DNA of 64,000 nt from Arthrobacter sp. SW1. GTDB taxonomy: Bacteria; Actinomycetota; Actinomycetes; Actinomycetales; Micrococcaceae. The position numbers and the translations under genes were made by a program. This document shows, in pieces, positions 1 to 7,839 of the stretch; within the stretch, counting starts at the first letter, position 1, and every line of letters begins with the position of its first letter. The notes under the pieces were generated by a model that did no database searches, had not been told where the DNA came from, and saw nothing but the letters and a program-made list of their open reading frames with translations. The stretch lies in contig NZ_MJLT01000001.1 in NCBI RefSeq assembly GCF_001766675.1, positions 1-64,000 of the forward strand, in the 5' to 3' direction.

Positions 1-588
1 GCCGTCCTGAAACGCGCCGGCGCGGCGAAAATCACCGCCGTGGACATGCACGACAAACCGCTCGAAATCGCGCGCGCGGTCGGTGCGGACGAGGTCCTCA
101 AGGGAGACGACGCCGAGGCGATCGCCGCCGTCGAGGCCGACGTCGTCATCGAATCCTCCGGCAGCCACTTCGGCCTGGCCTCGGCCATCAAAGGCGCGGT
201 GCGCGGCGGCAAAGTGGTCATGGTCGGGCTGCTGCCCAGCGGACCCCAACCGGTGCTCATCTCTCTGGCCATCACCCGCGAACTGGAACTCCTGGGCTCC
301 TTCCGCTTCAACGACGAAATCGACGACGTCATCGCGGCACTGGCCGACGGCTCACTGCGCGTCGATCCGGTCGTGACCCACGAATTCCCCCTGAACCGCG
401 GCCTGGAAGCCTTCGAGGTAGCAAAGAACTCCGCACAATCCGGCAAAGTACTCCTGAACTTCACGCCATCACCAAGCGCAGAATTCCAGCGATGGACTCC
501 CCATCAGAACGACCGGACGGGGGTGCGCCGCTTTCCGGCAGCACGCCCAAAGGCAACCGTATGGCCGAGCATGGAGAGAGCAGGCTGA
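1..588 (+). CDS. Zinc-type alcohol/polyol dehydrogenase, C-terminal part
   Basis: The gene enters from outside the window; only about 195 codons are visible. The visible part is the second half of the Rossmann domain and the C-terminal catalytic lobe of a medium-chain dehydrogenase: residues like GADEVLKG follow the nucleotide-binding strand, then DVVIESSG, GGKVVMVGLL and the closing GKVLLNF that normally ends this family. Idonate/sorbitol-type 5-dehydrogenases have this pattern, but the substrate cannot be told. The frame continues about 40 residues past GKVLLNF with a low-complexity basic tail, which is unusual and suggests loss of the native stop by a small indel. Family assignment is firm; the specific enzyme is not. 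Confidence 0.7.
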   Translation, partial: AVLKRAGAAKITAVDMHDKPLEIARAVGADEVLKGDDAEAIAAVEADVVIESSGSHFGLASAIKGAVRGGKVVMVGLLPSGPQPVLISLAITRELELLGSFRFNDEIDDVIAALADGSLRVDPVVTHEFPLNRGLEAFEVAKNSAQSGKVLLNFTPSPSAEFQRWTPHQNDRTGVRRFPAARPKATVWPSMERAG

Positions 589-637
589 GCACGCCACCTG
601 CCAATACCCGGAGGTAGCCGATCCCCACGACTTACTT

Positions 638-1354
638 CTATTGCGTGCCGAGCTGCGCGTCGATGAGCTGCCGGAAAACGTCCACGCCCTGGGCACCTTG
701 AACGACCTTCTCCCCGACAATGAAGGTCGGAGTGGACGTCACTCCCAATGCCTGCGATTCGGCGCCCTCCGCTCGGACGTCATCGAGCAGTCCGGGATCG
801 TCCAGGTCCTTGGTGAACGCTTCGAGGTCCATGCCTTTGATCTTCTGCGCCAGGCGGACGAGGGTCTCCCGGCTGAAGTCCTTGGCTTTGTCGTAACCGT
901 AGCGGTACACGGCGTCGTAGTACTCCCAGAAGCGGCCCTGGCGGGCTGCAGCGCGTGCCGCGACGGCGGTGGTGACTGACTTTTCACCGAGGATCGGGGC
1001 ATCCCGCCATTCGATACGCACCTTGCCTGTGTCCACATAGTCCCGTTTCAGTTCAGACAGGGTTTCTACTGCAAAAACACCGCAGTACTTGCAGGTGAAG
1101 TCCGCAAATTCGATGATGACCAGCGGAGCATCGGCCTTCCCGACGGCGCGTGGATCGTCCGCCTTGCGGCGCGCCAGCTCGCTCAATGGCCGCGCGGCGT
1201 GGTCAGTTTCCTGCTCAGCAGCACCGCCCGGGTTTGCGCCCGGCCCGGCCTCTTTCGACGTTGCCCCGATCAAGGCGCCAATACCCAGCGCGCCCAGAAC
1301 AAATACGGCAACGACAATGGCAATCCAAGGCCGCGACGAGGCCTTTTTCTTCAC
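638..1354 (-). CDS. Membrane-anchored DsbA-family thiol oxidoreductase
   Basis: A 238-residue protein with a basic N-terminus, one hydrophobic anchor (about residues 8-32) and an extracytoplasmic thioredoxin/DsbA domain. The active-site motif is FTCKYCG and the cis-proline loop is STPTFIVG, so both redox cysteines and the cis-Pro are present. It probably oxidises or reduces exported thiol proteins. I chose the GTG at 1354 because it overlaps the TGA of the upstream carrier gene by 4 bases (GTGA), suggesting translational coupling; an in-frame GTG ten codons earlier (1384) is the alternative. It is the last gene of a four-gene leftward operon. Confidence 0.82.
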   Translation of the reverse strand: MKKKASSRPWIAIVVAVFVLGALGIGALIGATSKEAGPGANPGGAAEQETDHAARPLSELARRKADDPRAVGKADAPLVIIEFADFTCKYCGVFAVETLSELKRDYVDTGKVRIEWRDAPILGEKSVTTAVAARAAARQGRFWEYYDAVYRYGYDKAKDFSRETLVRLAQKIKGMDLEAFTKDLDDPGLLDDVRAEGAESQALGVTSTPTFIVGEKVVQGAQGVDVFRQLIDAQLGTQ

Positions 1355-2586
1355 TCCGAAACTCGTTTGATCGATCGAACCCACAACAAGGCGGGAATCA
1401 GAAGCAAGGCAAGGACACCGCCCGCGAGCGCGAGCACGGCATAGCTGCTCCCTGCCACCACGGCGCCTGACAGTCCGCCCGCGGCTGCCCCGGCGAGGGC
1501 AACCAGCACGTCCAAGGCGCCTTGGACGCGCGCACGGTTGGCGGGAACCGTGTTGTCGACAACGAGGGCCGTTCCGGCAATCAGCCCGAAGTTCCAGCCC
1601 AATCCGAGAAGGGCCAGGGCCAGGATCAGCAGCGGCAGCGAGTCGCCGGGCGCGACGGCGGCTGTGACCCCGGCCAGCAGGAGCGTCACTCCGGAGGCGA
1701 TGGCCATCGGAGTCCGCCCGATCCGGTCCACCAGTATGCCCGTCAGCAAGGACGGAAGGTACATGGCGCCGATGTGGATGCCGATCACCAGCCCCACTTC
1801 AGCCAGTCCGTGATGATGGGCGCGCATGTGCACGGGTGTCATGGTCATGATGGCGATCATCGCCATTTGGGTCAGTACCATCACCGTTCCGCCGAGGTAG
1901 GCGCCGGCACCAGGCTTCGGGGCCTTCGAAAAGGCGGCTTCCGAAGTTCCCGCGCGGACTCTTTCCAGTTGCTTTGCGAGGAGGAAAGGATCCGGGCGGA
2001 GCATCGCCAGGAGCACGGTCCCGGCGGCAAGATAGGCCGCCGCGGCAAGCAGGAACGGACCCGCCAGTGCCGGGATGCCGAGTCCTTCGGCCACGGCCCC
2101 GAGCGGCTGGACGAGGTTCGGGCCGGCCACTGCACCGAGGGTGGTGGAGACCATCGAAATGCTGATGGCCGTTCCCCGGCGTTCCGGTGCGGCGAGGTCG
2201 GTTCCGGCGTACCGGGCCTGCAGGTTGCTCGCGGTCCCGGCGCCGTACACGAGCAGCGACACCAGCAGGAGCGCGATGTTGCCGCCCACCGCGGCGAGGA
2301 CAACGCCGGCCGCGCCCAGGCCACCGGCGGCGAACCCCAGCCCCAGGCCGATCCTACGCCCTGCCCTCTGGGTGGCCCGCCCGATAAGGTACGCCGCTAG
2401 CGCGGATCCGAGCGTGAACAGCGCGGTAGGAAGCCCGGACAAGCCTTCACCGCCAAACATCTGCTGCGCGAGCAACGCACCCACGGTCACGCCGGCGGCG
2501 AGGCCGGCACCGCCCAGCACCTGGCTCAGGACCACGACGCCGAGGATCCGGCGCTGCAGGCGGGCGCGGCCGGCGTCGTCGGTCAT
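1351..2586 (-). CDS. Major facilitator superfamily transporter
   Basis: About 411 residues with roughly 12 hydrophobic segments and a long cytoplasmic loop (near LLAKQLERVRAG) between the two six-helix halves. The MFS signature between helices 2 and 3 is recognisable as GRATQRAGRRIGL, with GILVDRIGRTP as its counterpart in the second half. The start at 2586 is preceded by a GGGGAG ribosome site; an upstream ATG at 2619 would overlap the oxidase gene and is less likely. It sits 22 bases after the amine oxidase gene and overlaps the DsbA-like gene. The substrate is unknown; the neighbourhood suggests an amine or aldehyde-derived compound, or its export. Confidence 0.85.
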   Translation of the reverse strand: MTDDAGRARLQRRILGVVVLSQVLGGAGLAAGVTVGALLAQQMFGGEGLSGLPTALFTLGSALAAYLIGRATQRAGRRIGLGLGFAAGGLGAAGVVLAAVGGNIALLLVSLLVYGAGTASNLQARYAGTDLAAPERRGTAISISMVSTTLGAVAGPNLVQPLGAVAEGLGIPALAGPFLLAAAAYLAAGTVLLAMLRPDPFLLAKQLERVRAGTSEAAFSKAPKPGAGAYLGGTVMVLTQMAMIAIMTMTPVHMRAHHHGLAEVGLVIGIHIGAMYLPSLLTGILVDRIGRTPMAIASGVTLLLAGVTAAVAPGDSLPLLILALALLGLGWNFGLIAGTALVVDNTVPANRARVQGALDVLVALAGAAAGGLSGAVVAGSSYAVLALAGGVLALLLIPALLWVRSIKRVSE

Positions 2587-2608
2587 AGTCTCCCCGCCGA
2601 GCATTCCA

Positions 2609-3709
2609 CTACTTCGCACCCAACTGCTCCTTCTCGTCCAGGCGCGCCACGTTCCGGGCGGCCCTCAGCCCTGCGGAGATGGCCCCTTCCAGGTGGCCGG
2701 CGAACTCATCCGCTGTTTCCGTGGACGCCCAGTGGAGCCGTCCACCGACGGCCTCGCGGAACACCGGATGGCCGTAGTTATAGGTGCCGGCGCCGGGCGA
2801 CGGAGCGGCCGGCGTCGTATATTCCTCCCGGCTCCAGTCAGTGACATGGATGGACTGCGGAGTCGCGGCTTCCTCCCCGAAGAGGTGGACGAGCTGGTCC
2901 CGGAAGGCCTCGGCGATCCGGTCCATCGGCTCCCCTTGGAACCGGGCCGCCGGGGCGAACGCGAAAAGTGCGGCCGGGCTGCCACTGGGTCCGCTGTGGT
3001 CATGGAACTCGCGGAAGGGGCCGCGGTAGCTTATGGCGGAGCCGGAAAGCCCTGCCTCCAGCCAGAACGCACTACTGTATGTGGCGACCGCCTTCACGAT
3101 GTTCCCCATCCAGACGGCTGTCCCGACGGCGGTCTCCCGCACCGGGTGCGGAAGCTCCGGGGTGAAGGAGATCGCGGCCTCTGCCAGCGACGGCGGGACC
3201 GCCATGACGACGTGTCCCGCACTGAAGGAAGCGTCCGCTGTTTCGACCGTGGCGCCGTGCTGTCCGTACCGGATGGCGAGCACCGGCTGGCTGAGCCGCA
3301 GGGTCCCGGGGGCAAGCCGCGCAGTGAGGGCCGAGGCGAGGCTCTGGGCACCCTCGGAGAAACGCCAGGCAGGCCCGTCGACGGGGTTGCCGTCCAGTCG
3401 CTGGGGATTGGGATCCTGGGCATCAAACAGGGCATCGCCAGCGGTGGACTGCCGGAAAGCGCCAAGCCCCAGGCCCGGCAGCAGCGACTGGATCAAGGCT
3501 TCGTTGTCCCAGAACCACGTGGCGCCCAGATCGACCGCGTGCGGACCTTCGGCAACACTGTGCGCCCGGCCGCCAACCCGCCCGCGGGCTTCGAGGCAGA
3601 GCACGCTCCGGCCCGCTTGCTGCAGCGCGTCCGCCGTCGTCAGGCCTGCGATTCCGGCCCCGACGACGACGGCGTCCCAGCCGTGTTCGCTTGCCTTGCC
3701 TGCAGTCAT
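2609..3709 (-). CDS. Flavin-dependent amine oxidase
   Basis: A 366-residue FAD enzyme of the monoamine/polyamine oxidase family. The N-terminus shows the dinucleotide motif VVVGAGIAGLTTA, followed by LEARGRVGGRAH, the hallmark of this family, then LGATWFW. The C-terminal FAD loop is present as GRLHWASTETADEFAGHLEGAI. It would oxidise an amine to an imine/aldehyde with hydrogen peroxide release. The ATG at 3709 overlaps the TGA of the dehydrogenase gene (ATGA), so the two are translated together; the aldehyde formed could be the dehydrogenase substrate, which is inference. The open frame continues upstream of 3709 but there only mirrors the dehydrogenase gene. Confidence 0.88.
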   Translation of the reverse strand: MTAGKASEHGWDAVVVGAGIAGLTTADALQQAGRSVLCLEARGRVGGRAHSVAEGPHAVDLGATWFWDNEALIQSLLPGLGLGAFRQSTAGDALFDAQDPNPQRLDGNPVDGPAWRFSEGAQSLASALTARLAPGTLRLSQPVLAIRYGQHGATVETADASFSAGHVVMAVPPSLAEAAISFTPELPHPVRETAVGTAVWMGNIVKAVATYSSAFWLEAGLSGSAISYRGPFREFHDHSGPSGSPAALFAFAPAARFQGEPMDRIAEAFRDQLVHLFGEEAATPQSIHVTDWSREEYTTPAAPSPGAGTYNYGHPVFREAVGGRLHWASTETADEFAGHLEGAISAGLRAARNVARLDEKEQLGAK

Positions 3710-4734
3710 CGTGCGGCCGAGGGGTCGAGGACGATGCGGAACCGCGCCTTTCCACCGGCCAGACGCGCCACGGCGTCGTTTGCCGCTTCCAGCGGCATCT
3801 TCTCGATGACGGGACGGATGCCATGTGCGTGGGCGAAGGCCATGGTTTCCTCGGTGTCCAGGGCACTGCCGGTGAGGTGGCCGCTGATTTTGTGGCCGTT
3901 CATCACCATTTGCGCCACCGGAATGTCCAGGCGTCCGCCGTCGACGCCGATGAGAACCATGTGCCCGCGGATCCGTAGACCTTTCATCAGTTCTGTTCCC
4001 GCTTCGCTGCTGGCAGCGGTGTTCACGATGAGGTCGGCGCCGCCGAGCGCAGCCAGCGCGGCGCCGGGCGGTGTTGCGCTGCTGTCGATATACAGGCCGG
4101 CACCCAGTTCCAGGGCTGCCGCTTCCCGTTCGCTCCCCCGGGCAATGGCAATCGTCTGGTAGCCCATGGCATGTGCGAACTGGACCGCGAGGTGTCCCAG
4201 CCCGCCCACTCCGAAAACGGCGACCGTGGCGCCCACCGGCACACCGGCGTGCCGGATGGCGTTGAAGGTGGTCACTCCGGCGCAACCCATGGGGGCGGCG
4301 TCGAACATGTCCATCCCGTCGGGGATACGCGCGAGGGCATCCGCCGGGACCTGGACACTCTGTGTCCAGCCGCCCGGGTACGAGAGGCCGGGAATCTTGC
4401 GTTCGGGGCAGTGCACGGGATCGCCGGAGCGGCAGAATGCGCAATGCCCGCAGCTGCCGCCGAACCAGCCGACGGCGGCGCGGTCCCCGGGGCGCCAGCC
4501 GGCGACGCCTTCGGCGACGGCGGTGATGACGCCCGCGATTTCATGCCCGGGTGTGACGGGTTCCGCCTCGGAGGCTTTGGGCGCCTTTGCGGCACCAAGA
4601 TCGGCGTAGCACACCCCACTGGCCTCCACGGCGATGCGTACCCACCCGTCCTTGAGCGGCCCGTGCTGCGCCGGCAGCGGGACGAGCGGCGTATTTGGGG
4701 CACAGCTGCCCATCATGATGGGGGCGTTCGGCAC
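3706..4734 (-). CDS. Zinc-dependent alcohol dehydrogenase
   Basis: A 342-residue medium-chain dehydrogenase. Catalytic zinc ligands appear in SGVCYADL and PGHEIAG; the structural zinc site is CGHCAFCRSGDPVHC with four cysteines; the NAD(P) motif is VFGVGGLGHLAVQFA. This arrangement is that of AdhA/AdhP-type class enzymes that interconvert primary alcohols and aldehydes. The start is a GTG at 4734 with GGAG nine bases upstream. It is the first gene of the leftward operon and is read divergently from the LysR gene at 4863, which is its probable regulator. Confidence 0.88.
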   Translation of the reverse strand: MPNAPIMMGSCAPNTPLVPLPAQHGPLKDGWVRIAVEASGVCYADLGAAKAPKASEAEPVTPGHEIAGVITAVAEGVAGWRPGDRAAVGWFGGSCGHCAFCRSGDPVHCPERKIPGLSYPGGWTQSVQVPADALARIPDGMDMFDAAPMGCAGVTTFNAIRHAGVPVGATVAVFGVGGLGHLAVQFAHAMGYQTIAIARGSEREAAALELGAGLYIDSSATPPGAALAALGGADLIVNTAASSEAGTELMKGLRIRGHMVLIGVDGGRLDIPVAQMVMNGHKISGHLTGSALDTEETMAFAHAHGIRPVIEKMPLEAANDAVARLAGGKARFRIVLDPSAAR

Positions 4735-4862
4735 TGTCGGCTCCGGTTCCTTAGCTGATGCAATACAAGCTGATTATGGATGCGTTCTGGTCAAAGGCAG
4801 CTTACGCTTTATGGGGGTGCAGCCATGGGTAAGTTTTGTGAATGGAGCCATAAAGGATGGTT
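4735..4862. promoter_or_regulatory. Divergent promoter region, dehydrogenase operon / LysR
   Basis: The 128 bases between the GTG of the dehydrogenase gene and the LysR start are AT-richer than their surroundings. The layout, a LysR gene divergent from an operon, is the classical one for autoregulation and operon control from one shared site. No T-N11-A box could be singled out with confidence. Confidence 0.4.
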
Positions 4863-5744
4863 ATGAGCGAGCGTTTGAGCCTCGAGGGACTGCGGTACGC
4901 CCAGGCGGTAGCGGAGACACAATCCTTCAGCGCCGCCGCCCGAGCCTACGGTGTCACGCAACCGGCATTGTCCAACGGTATTGCCAAGCTTGAGGAACGG
5001 CTCGGAGAGCGCCTCTTCGAGCGCTCCCCGCGGGGCGTCACCCAAACGGCATTCGGCTCCCGGCTCCTGCCGTTGATCGAACGTGCCCTGTCCGGAGTGG
5101 ACGCAGTTTCCGCCGAAGCGCAGCGGCTCACCGCGCCCGCCGATGACCGCAGCATCCACATTGGTGTGTCACCGCTGATCAGTCCCGAGCTCGTGGCCCG
5201 GGCCTTTGAGGCCGTCCGGGAGCTCTCGCCGCCCAGGGACCTGGTCCTGCGCGAGGCCAACATGGGTGAACTCCGGCAGGGCCTGCTGGACTCCGAACTC
5301 GATATCGTGCTGATTCCCTCAGTGGAGCCCCTCCCCCGCTTCGAGCACCGCATCATCGATTCCGAACCCGTGGTGGTGCTGGACTCCGCGGCCGAGGAAG
5401 AATCCCCCATGGAGCTCGGCGACGTGGCCGGAAAGCAGTTCATCCTGGTGCCCGATACCTGCGGGCTCACCACCTTCACCTCGCAGCTGTTCGAGACCCA
5501 GGGAGTGCCGTGGAGCCCGTACCCGGGCCAGGCATCAAGCTACCGGGTCCTGGAGCACTGGGCTGATCTGGGCCTCGGGCTGGCGATCATTCCGCAGTCG
5601 AAGCTCACCTCCGCGGATGTCCAGTACCGCAGGCTGGTCGAAGACGGCCAGGACGTCGAGATCTTCTACGAAGCGGTATGGCACCCGCAGGCGTTCCTCG
5701 CCCCGGAACTGGCCGCCCTCGCCGAAAGCATCGCCAACAACTAA
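4863..5744 (+). CDS. LysR-family transcriptional regulator
   Basis: A 293-residue regulator with an N-terminal winged helix (AETQSFSAAARAYGVTQPALS, then KLEERLGERLFER) and a C-terminal effector-binding domain. The HTH carries the usual SxAAxxxxxxQPALS pattern. The ATG at 4863 has AAAGG seven bases upstream; the ATG two codons earlier overlaps that ribosome site and is less likely. It is transcribed away from the dehydrogenase/amine oxidase/MFS/DsbA-like operon and probably controls it; the inducer is unknown. Confidence 0.88.
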   Translation: MSERLSLEGLRYAQAVAETQSFSAAARAYGVTQPALSNGIAKLEERLGERLFERSPRGVTQTAFGSRLLPLIERALSGVDAVSAEAQRLTAPADDRSIHIGVSPLISPELVARAFEAVRELSPPRDLVLREANMGELRQGLLDSELDIVLIPSVEPLPRFEHRIIDSEPVVVLDSAAEEESPMELGDVAGKQFILVPDTCGLTTFTSQLFETQGVPWSPYPGQASSYRVLEHWADLGLGLAIIPQSKLTSADVQYRRLVEDGQDVEIFYEAVWHPQAFLAPELAALAESIANN

Positions 5745-5790
5745 AAGCCGGCCGACCGGCGTCGGGGTATTGGCATCGGGGGTAACAGCG

Positions 5791-5823
5791 GTGCCGCCCC
5801 CGGCAGCAAACCGGAGGCGGCAC
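5791..5823. terminator. Convergent hairpin terminator
   Basis: GTGCCGCC pairs with GGCGGCAC, extended by CCGG/CCGG around a short A-rich loop. It lies between the convergent LysR gene and the AhpD-like gene and has no strong T-run, so it is a GC-rich intergenic terminator by position. Confidence 0.55.
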
Positions 5824-5837
5824 TCGAACCCTGCGGC

Positions 5838-6209
5838 TCAGGCGTGGGCCGCGACAGCCTGGTGGCCGTTGTGGGCAGCGGCTCCCTGTTCGAAGAACTT
5901 CATGGCCATGAAACCGTGCGCCAGGCCACCGCCGGCGCGCAAAGCCGAGGTGATCATGACCGTCTCGGCCAGCTCTTCCTCCGTGGCGCCCTCTGCCTGC
6001 GCCGCCTTGACGTGGCTCTCGATGCAGTACGGGCACTGGGTGGTGAGGGCGACGGCGACGGCGATGAGTTCCGAATACTTACGTGAAATCACCTTGCTTT
6101 CGCCCTTCAGCGCGGCCTCGTCGAACGCAGCGAAGGCCTTGACGGCGTCCGGAGCGCCCTCGCGAAGCTTGCGCATGTAGGCGTAGTCGCCGTGGTCGTG
6201 GTAGCTCAT
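5838..6209 (-). CDS. Carboxymuconolactone decarboxylase / AhpD-like protein
   Basis: A 123-residue all-helical protein. The AhpD signature is clear: an acidic residue, then CPYCIESH, i.e. a CxxC pair three residues before a histidine, as in alkylhydroperoxidase AhpD. Such proteins use the cysteine pair for peroxide or thiol chemistry. The ribosome site AAGGAGG is strong. It is followed after 22 bases by a small gene (6232-6519), upstream in the same transcript. The exact substrate is unknown, and the protein may act as an electron donor or stress enzyme. Confidence 0.85.
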   Translation of the reverse strand: MSYHDHGDYAYMRKLREGAPDAVKAFAAFDEAALKGESKVISRKYSELIAVAVALTTQCPYCIESHVKAAQAEGATEEELAETVMITSALRAGGGLAHGFMAMKFFEQGAAAHNGHQAVAAHA

Positions 6210-6231
6210 GATGTTCCTCCTTGAAATGGGC

Positions 6232-6519
6232 TTAGAGAGCGGGCGTTTCGTAGATGCGGACCTCGGGGTCCGCCTTCAGCAGCGGAGAGAGGCCGGTAAC
6301 GACGTCTTTCGTGAAGAGCTCCGAAGAAAGGTAGCTTTCCGCGTCCTGGACGGTGGCGAAACCGTGGAGTACCTGGACGTCTTCATCGCGGACGAGCAGT
6401 TCCTTGCTTGTGGCGCCGGCGACCGTGTCGAGGAACGGCTGCTTGTACTTCTGGTAGACGCCGGCTGCCGCCGGACGGTCGTCGCCGTCGATCTTCAGGG
6501 TGATTTCGAGATAAGCCAT
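6232..6519 (-). CDS. Small conserved protein, dimeric alpha/beta-barrel type
   Basis: A 95-residue protein beginning MAYLEITLKIDG; the alternating strand/helix pattern and the length resemble ferredoxin-like ABM/EthD-type dimeric barrels, but no catalytic residue can be named. The start at 6519 has GAGGAG upstream; a longer frame to 6633 lacks a ribosome site. It is the promoter-proximal partner of the AhpD-like gene, 22 bases apart, so the two likely act together in oxidation or detoxification. Function unassigned. Confidence 0.65.
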   Translation of the reverse strand: MAYLEITLKIDGDDRPAAAGVYQKYKQPFLDTVAGATSKELLVRDEDVQVLHGFATVQDAESYLSSELFTKDVVTGLSPLLKADPEVRIYETPAL

Positions 6520-6653
6520 TCCTATAACTCCTCTTCGGGGAAATTCCGACGATGTGGACCCTCGTTCAGGGTTCATCTTGAAACTAATGGGACTTGGAAA
6601 AGGCGGGTAGGAGCGCCAACTGAATACACCCATAGGCCGCCGTTATGGTCCGG

Positions 6654-7739
6654 CTAGGCAACACGGCGCATCCATCCGTGGCTGTCCGGACGGGTACCGT
6701 ACTGGATACCCAGGAGGTGCTCCCGCAGTTCGAGGGCGAGTTTTCCAGGCCGGCCGGACCCCACGGTGATGTCCGTTCCAGCGCTCTTGATGCTGATGAT
6801 GGGGGTAATGACGGCGGCCGTGCCGGTGGCGAAGATTTCGGTGATGGTGCCGTCCTCGCAGCGCTGCTGTACCTCGCTCAGCCCGATCCGGCGTTCGACC
6901 GGCCTGAGGCCGTGCTCCGCGGCGAGGGCGAGGATGCTGTCCCTGGTAACGCCTTCCAGGATTGTTCCGAGGCCCGGGGTGAGCAGTTCGCCGTCTGAGG
7001 TCACCAGGCAAATGTTCATGGTGCCGGATTCCTCGATCCATTCATGTTCGGCGGCGTCGAGGTACAACACCTGCTCGCAGCCGTTGGCGCGCGCCTCTTC
7101 CTGTGCTGCCAGGCCCGTTGCATAGTTGCCGCCGCATTTCGCGGCTCCTGTTCCGCCCTCGGCCGCCCGGCTGAGGGAACGGCTGACCCACAGGCTGATA
7201 CCCGTGGGGCCGTCAGGGAAATATGCCCCCGCAGGCGAGGCGATGATGCAGAAGGTTGCCTGGGCGGCGGCACGCACACCGAGGAAGGCTTCGGAAGCGA
7301 ACATGAAGGGCCGGATGTACAGGCTGCCCTCGCCGCCGTGCGCGGGAACCCAGTCCTTGTCCGCCCTGACCAGTTCCTCAACGCCGGCCAGGAACAGCTT
7401 CTCGTCCAAAACGGGCAAGGCGAGCCGTTTGGCCGAACGGGCGAAGCGCGCGGCGTTGGCTTCCGGCCTGAACAGCCACACGCTTCCGTCACTGTGGCGG
7501 TAGGCCTTCAACCCCTCGAAGATCTCCTGCGCGTAGTGGAACACTGCGGTGGCCGGGTGCATCTGCAGTGGAGCAAGCCCACGCAGCTGTGCACTGTGCC
7601 AACCCGTTCCTTCAGTCCATTCAGCCGTCACCATGTGGTCCGTGAAGTACCTGCCGAAGCCGGGATTCTCCAAGGCCTTTTCCCGGTCCGGGGCCGGCAG
7701 GATTTCGTTTGACGGGGTGATCTGGAATGCGGTGCTCAT
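6654..7739 (-). CDS. ilvE: Branched-chain amino acid aminotransferase
   Basis: A 361-residue fold-type IV PLP enzyme that moves the amino group between glutamate and branched-chain keto acids. Recognisable blocks are FEGLKAYRHSDG, RPEANAARFARSA, and AAKCGGNYATGLAAQ with the PLP lysine, then EEGTMN-type residues (EESGTMNICLV) and ITEIFATGTAAVITP near the C-terminus. The ATG at 7739 follows AAAGGAAC. Here the gene is the last of a leftward cluster with a permease, RidA and a MalY-type enzyme rather than among ilv biosynthesis genes, so it may serve catabolism or keto-acid recycling. Confidence 0.92.
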   Translation of the reverse strand: MSTAFQITPSNEILPAPDREKALENPGFGRYFTDHMVTAEWTEGTGWHSAQLRGLAPLQMHPATAVFHYAQEIFEGLKAYRHSDGSVWLFRPEANAARFARSAKRLALPVLDEKLFLAGVEELVRADKDWVPAHGGEGSLYIRPFMFASEAFLGVRAAAQATFCIIASPAGAYFPDGPTGISLWVSRSLSRAAEGGTGAAKCGGNYATGLAAQEEARANGCEQVLYLDAAEHEWIEESGTMNICLVTSDGELLTPGLGTILEGVTRDSILALAAEHGLRPVERRIGLSEVQQRCEDGTITEIFATGTAAVITPIISIKSAGTDITVGSGRPGKLALELREHLLGIQYGTRPDSHGWMRRVA

Positions 7740-7784
7740 CGGGGTTCCTTTCAAAGTCTGAGCCGGGGGTTTGGAAACAACGGA

Positions 7785-7819
7785 TGGCCCCGCGGGACCG
7801 GAAGGTCTCCGAGGGGCCA
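7785..7819 (-). terminator. Hairpin between permease and ilvE
   Basis: TGGCCCC pairs with GGGGCCA, with an inner GACC/GGTC stem. It lies in the 100-base gap between the permease stop and the ilvE start. No T-run follows, so it may be a partial terminator or an mRNA processing/stability element. Confidence 0.35.
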
Positions 7820-7839
7820 CCGAAGCGGGGAAATTGCTG

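Noticed and set aside
2075..4162. 695-codon plus-strand frame over the MFS, oxidase and dehydrogenase genes
   Set aside because: Spans three well-supported genes on the opposite strand and shows only low-complexity composition.
3710..4444. N-terminal extension of the amine oxidase frame upstream of 3709
   Set aside because: The extension mirrors the dehydrogenase gene in another frame; the FAD motif starts just after 3709.
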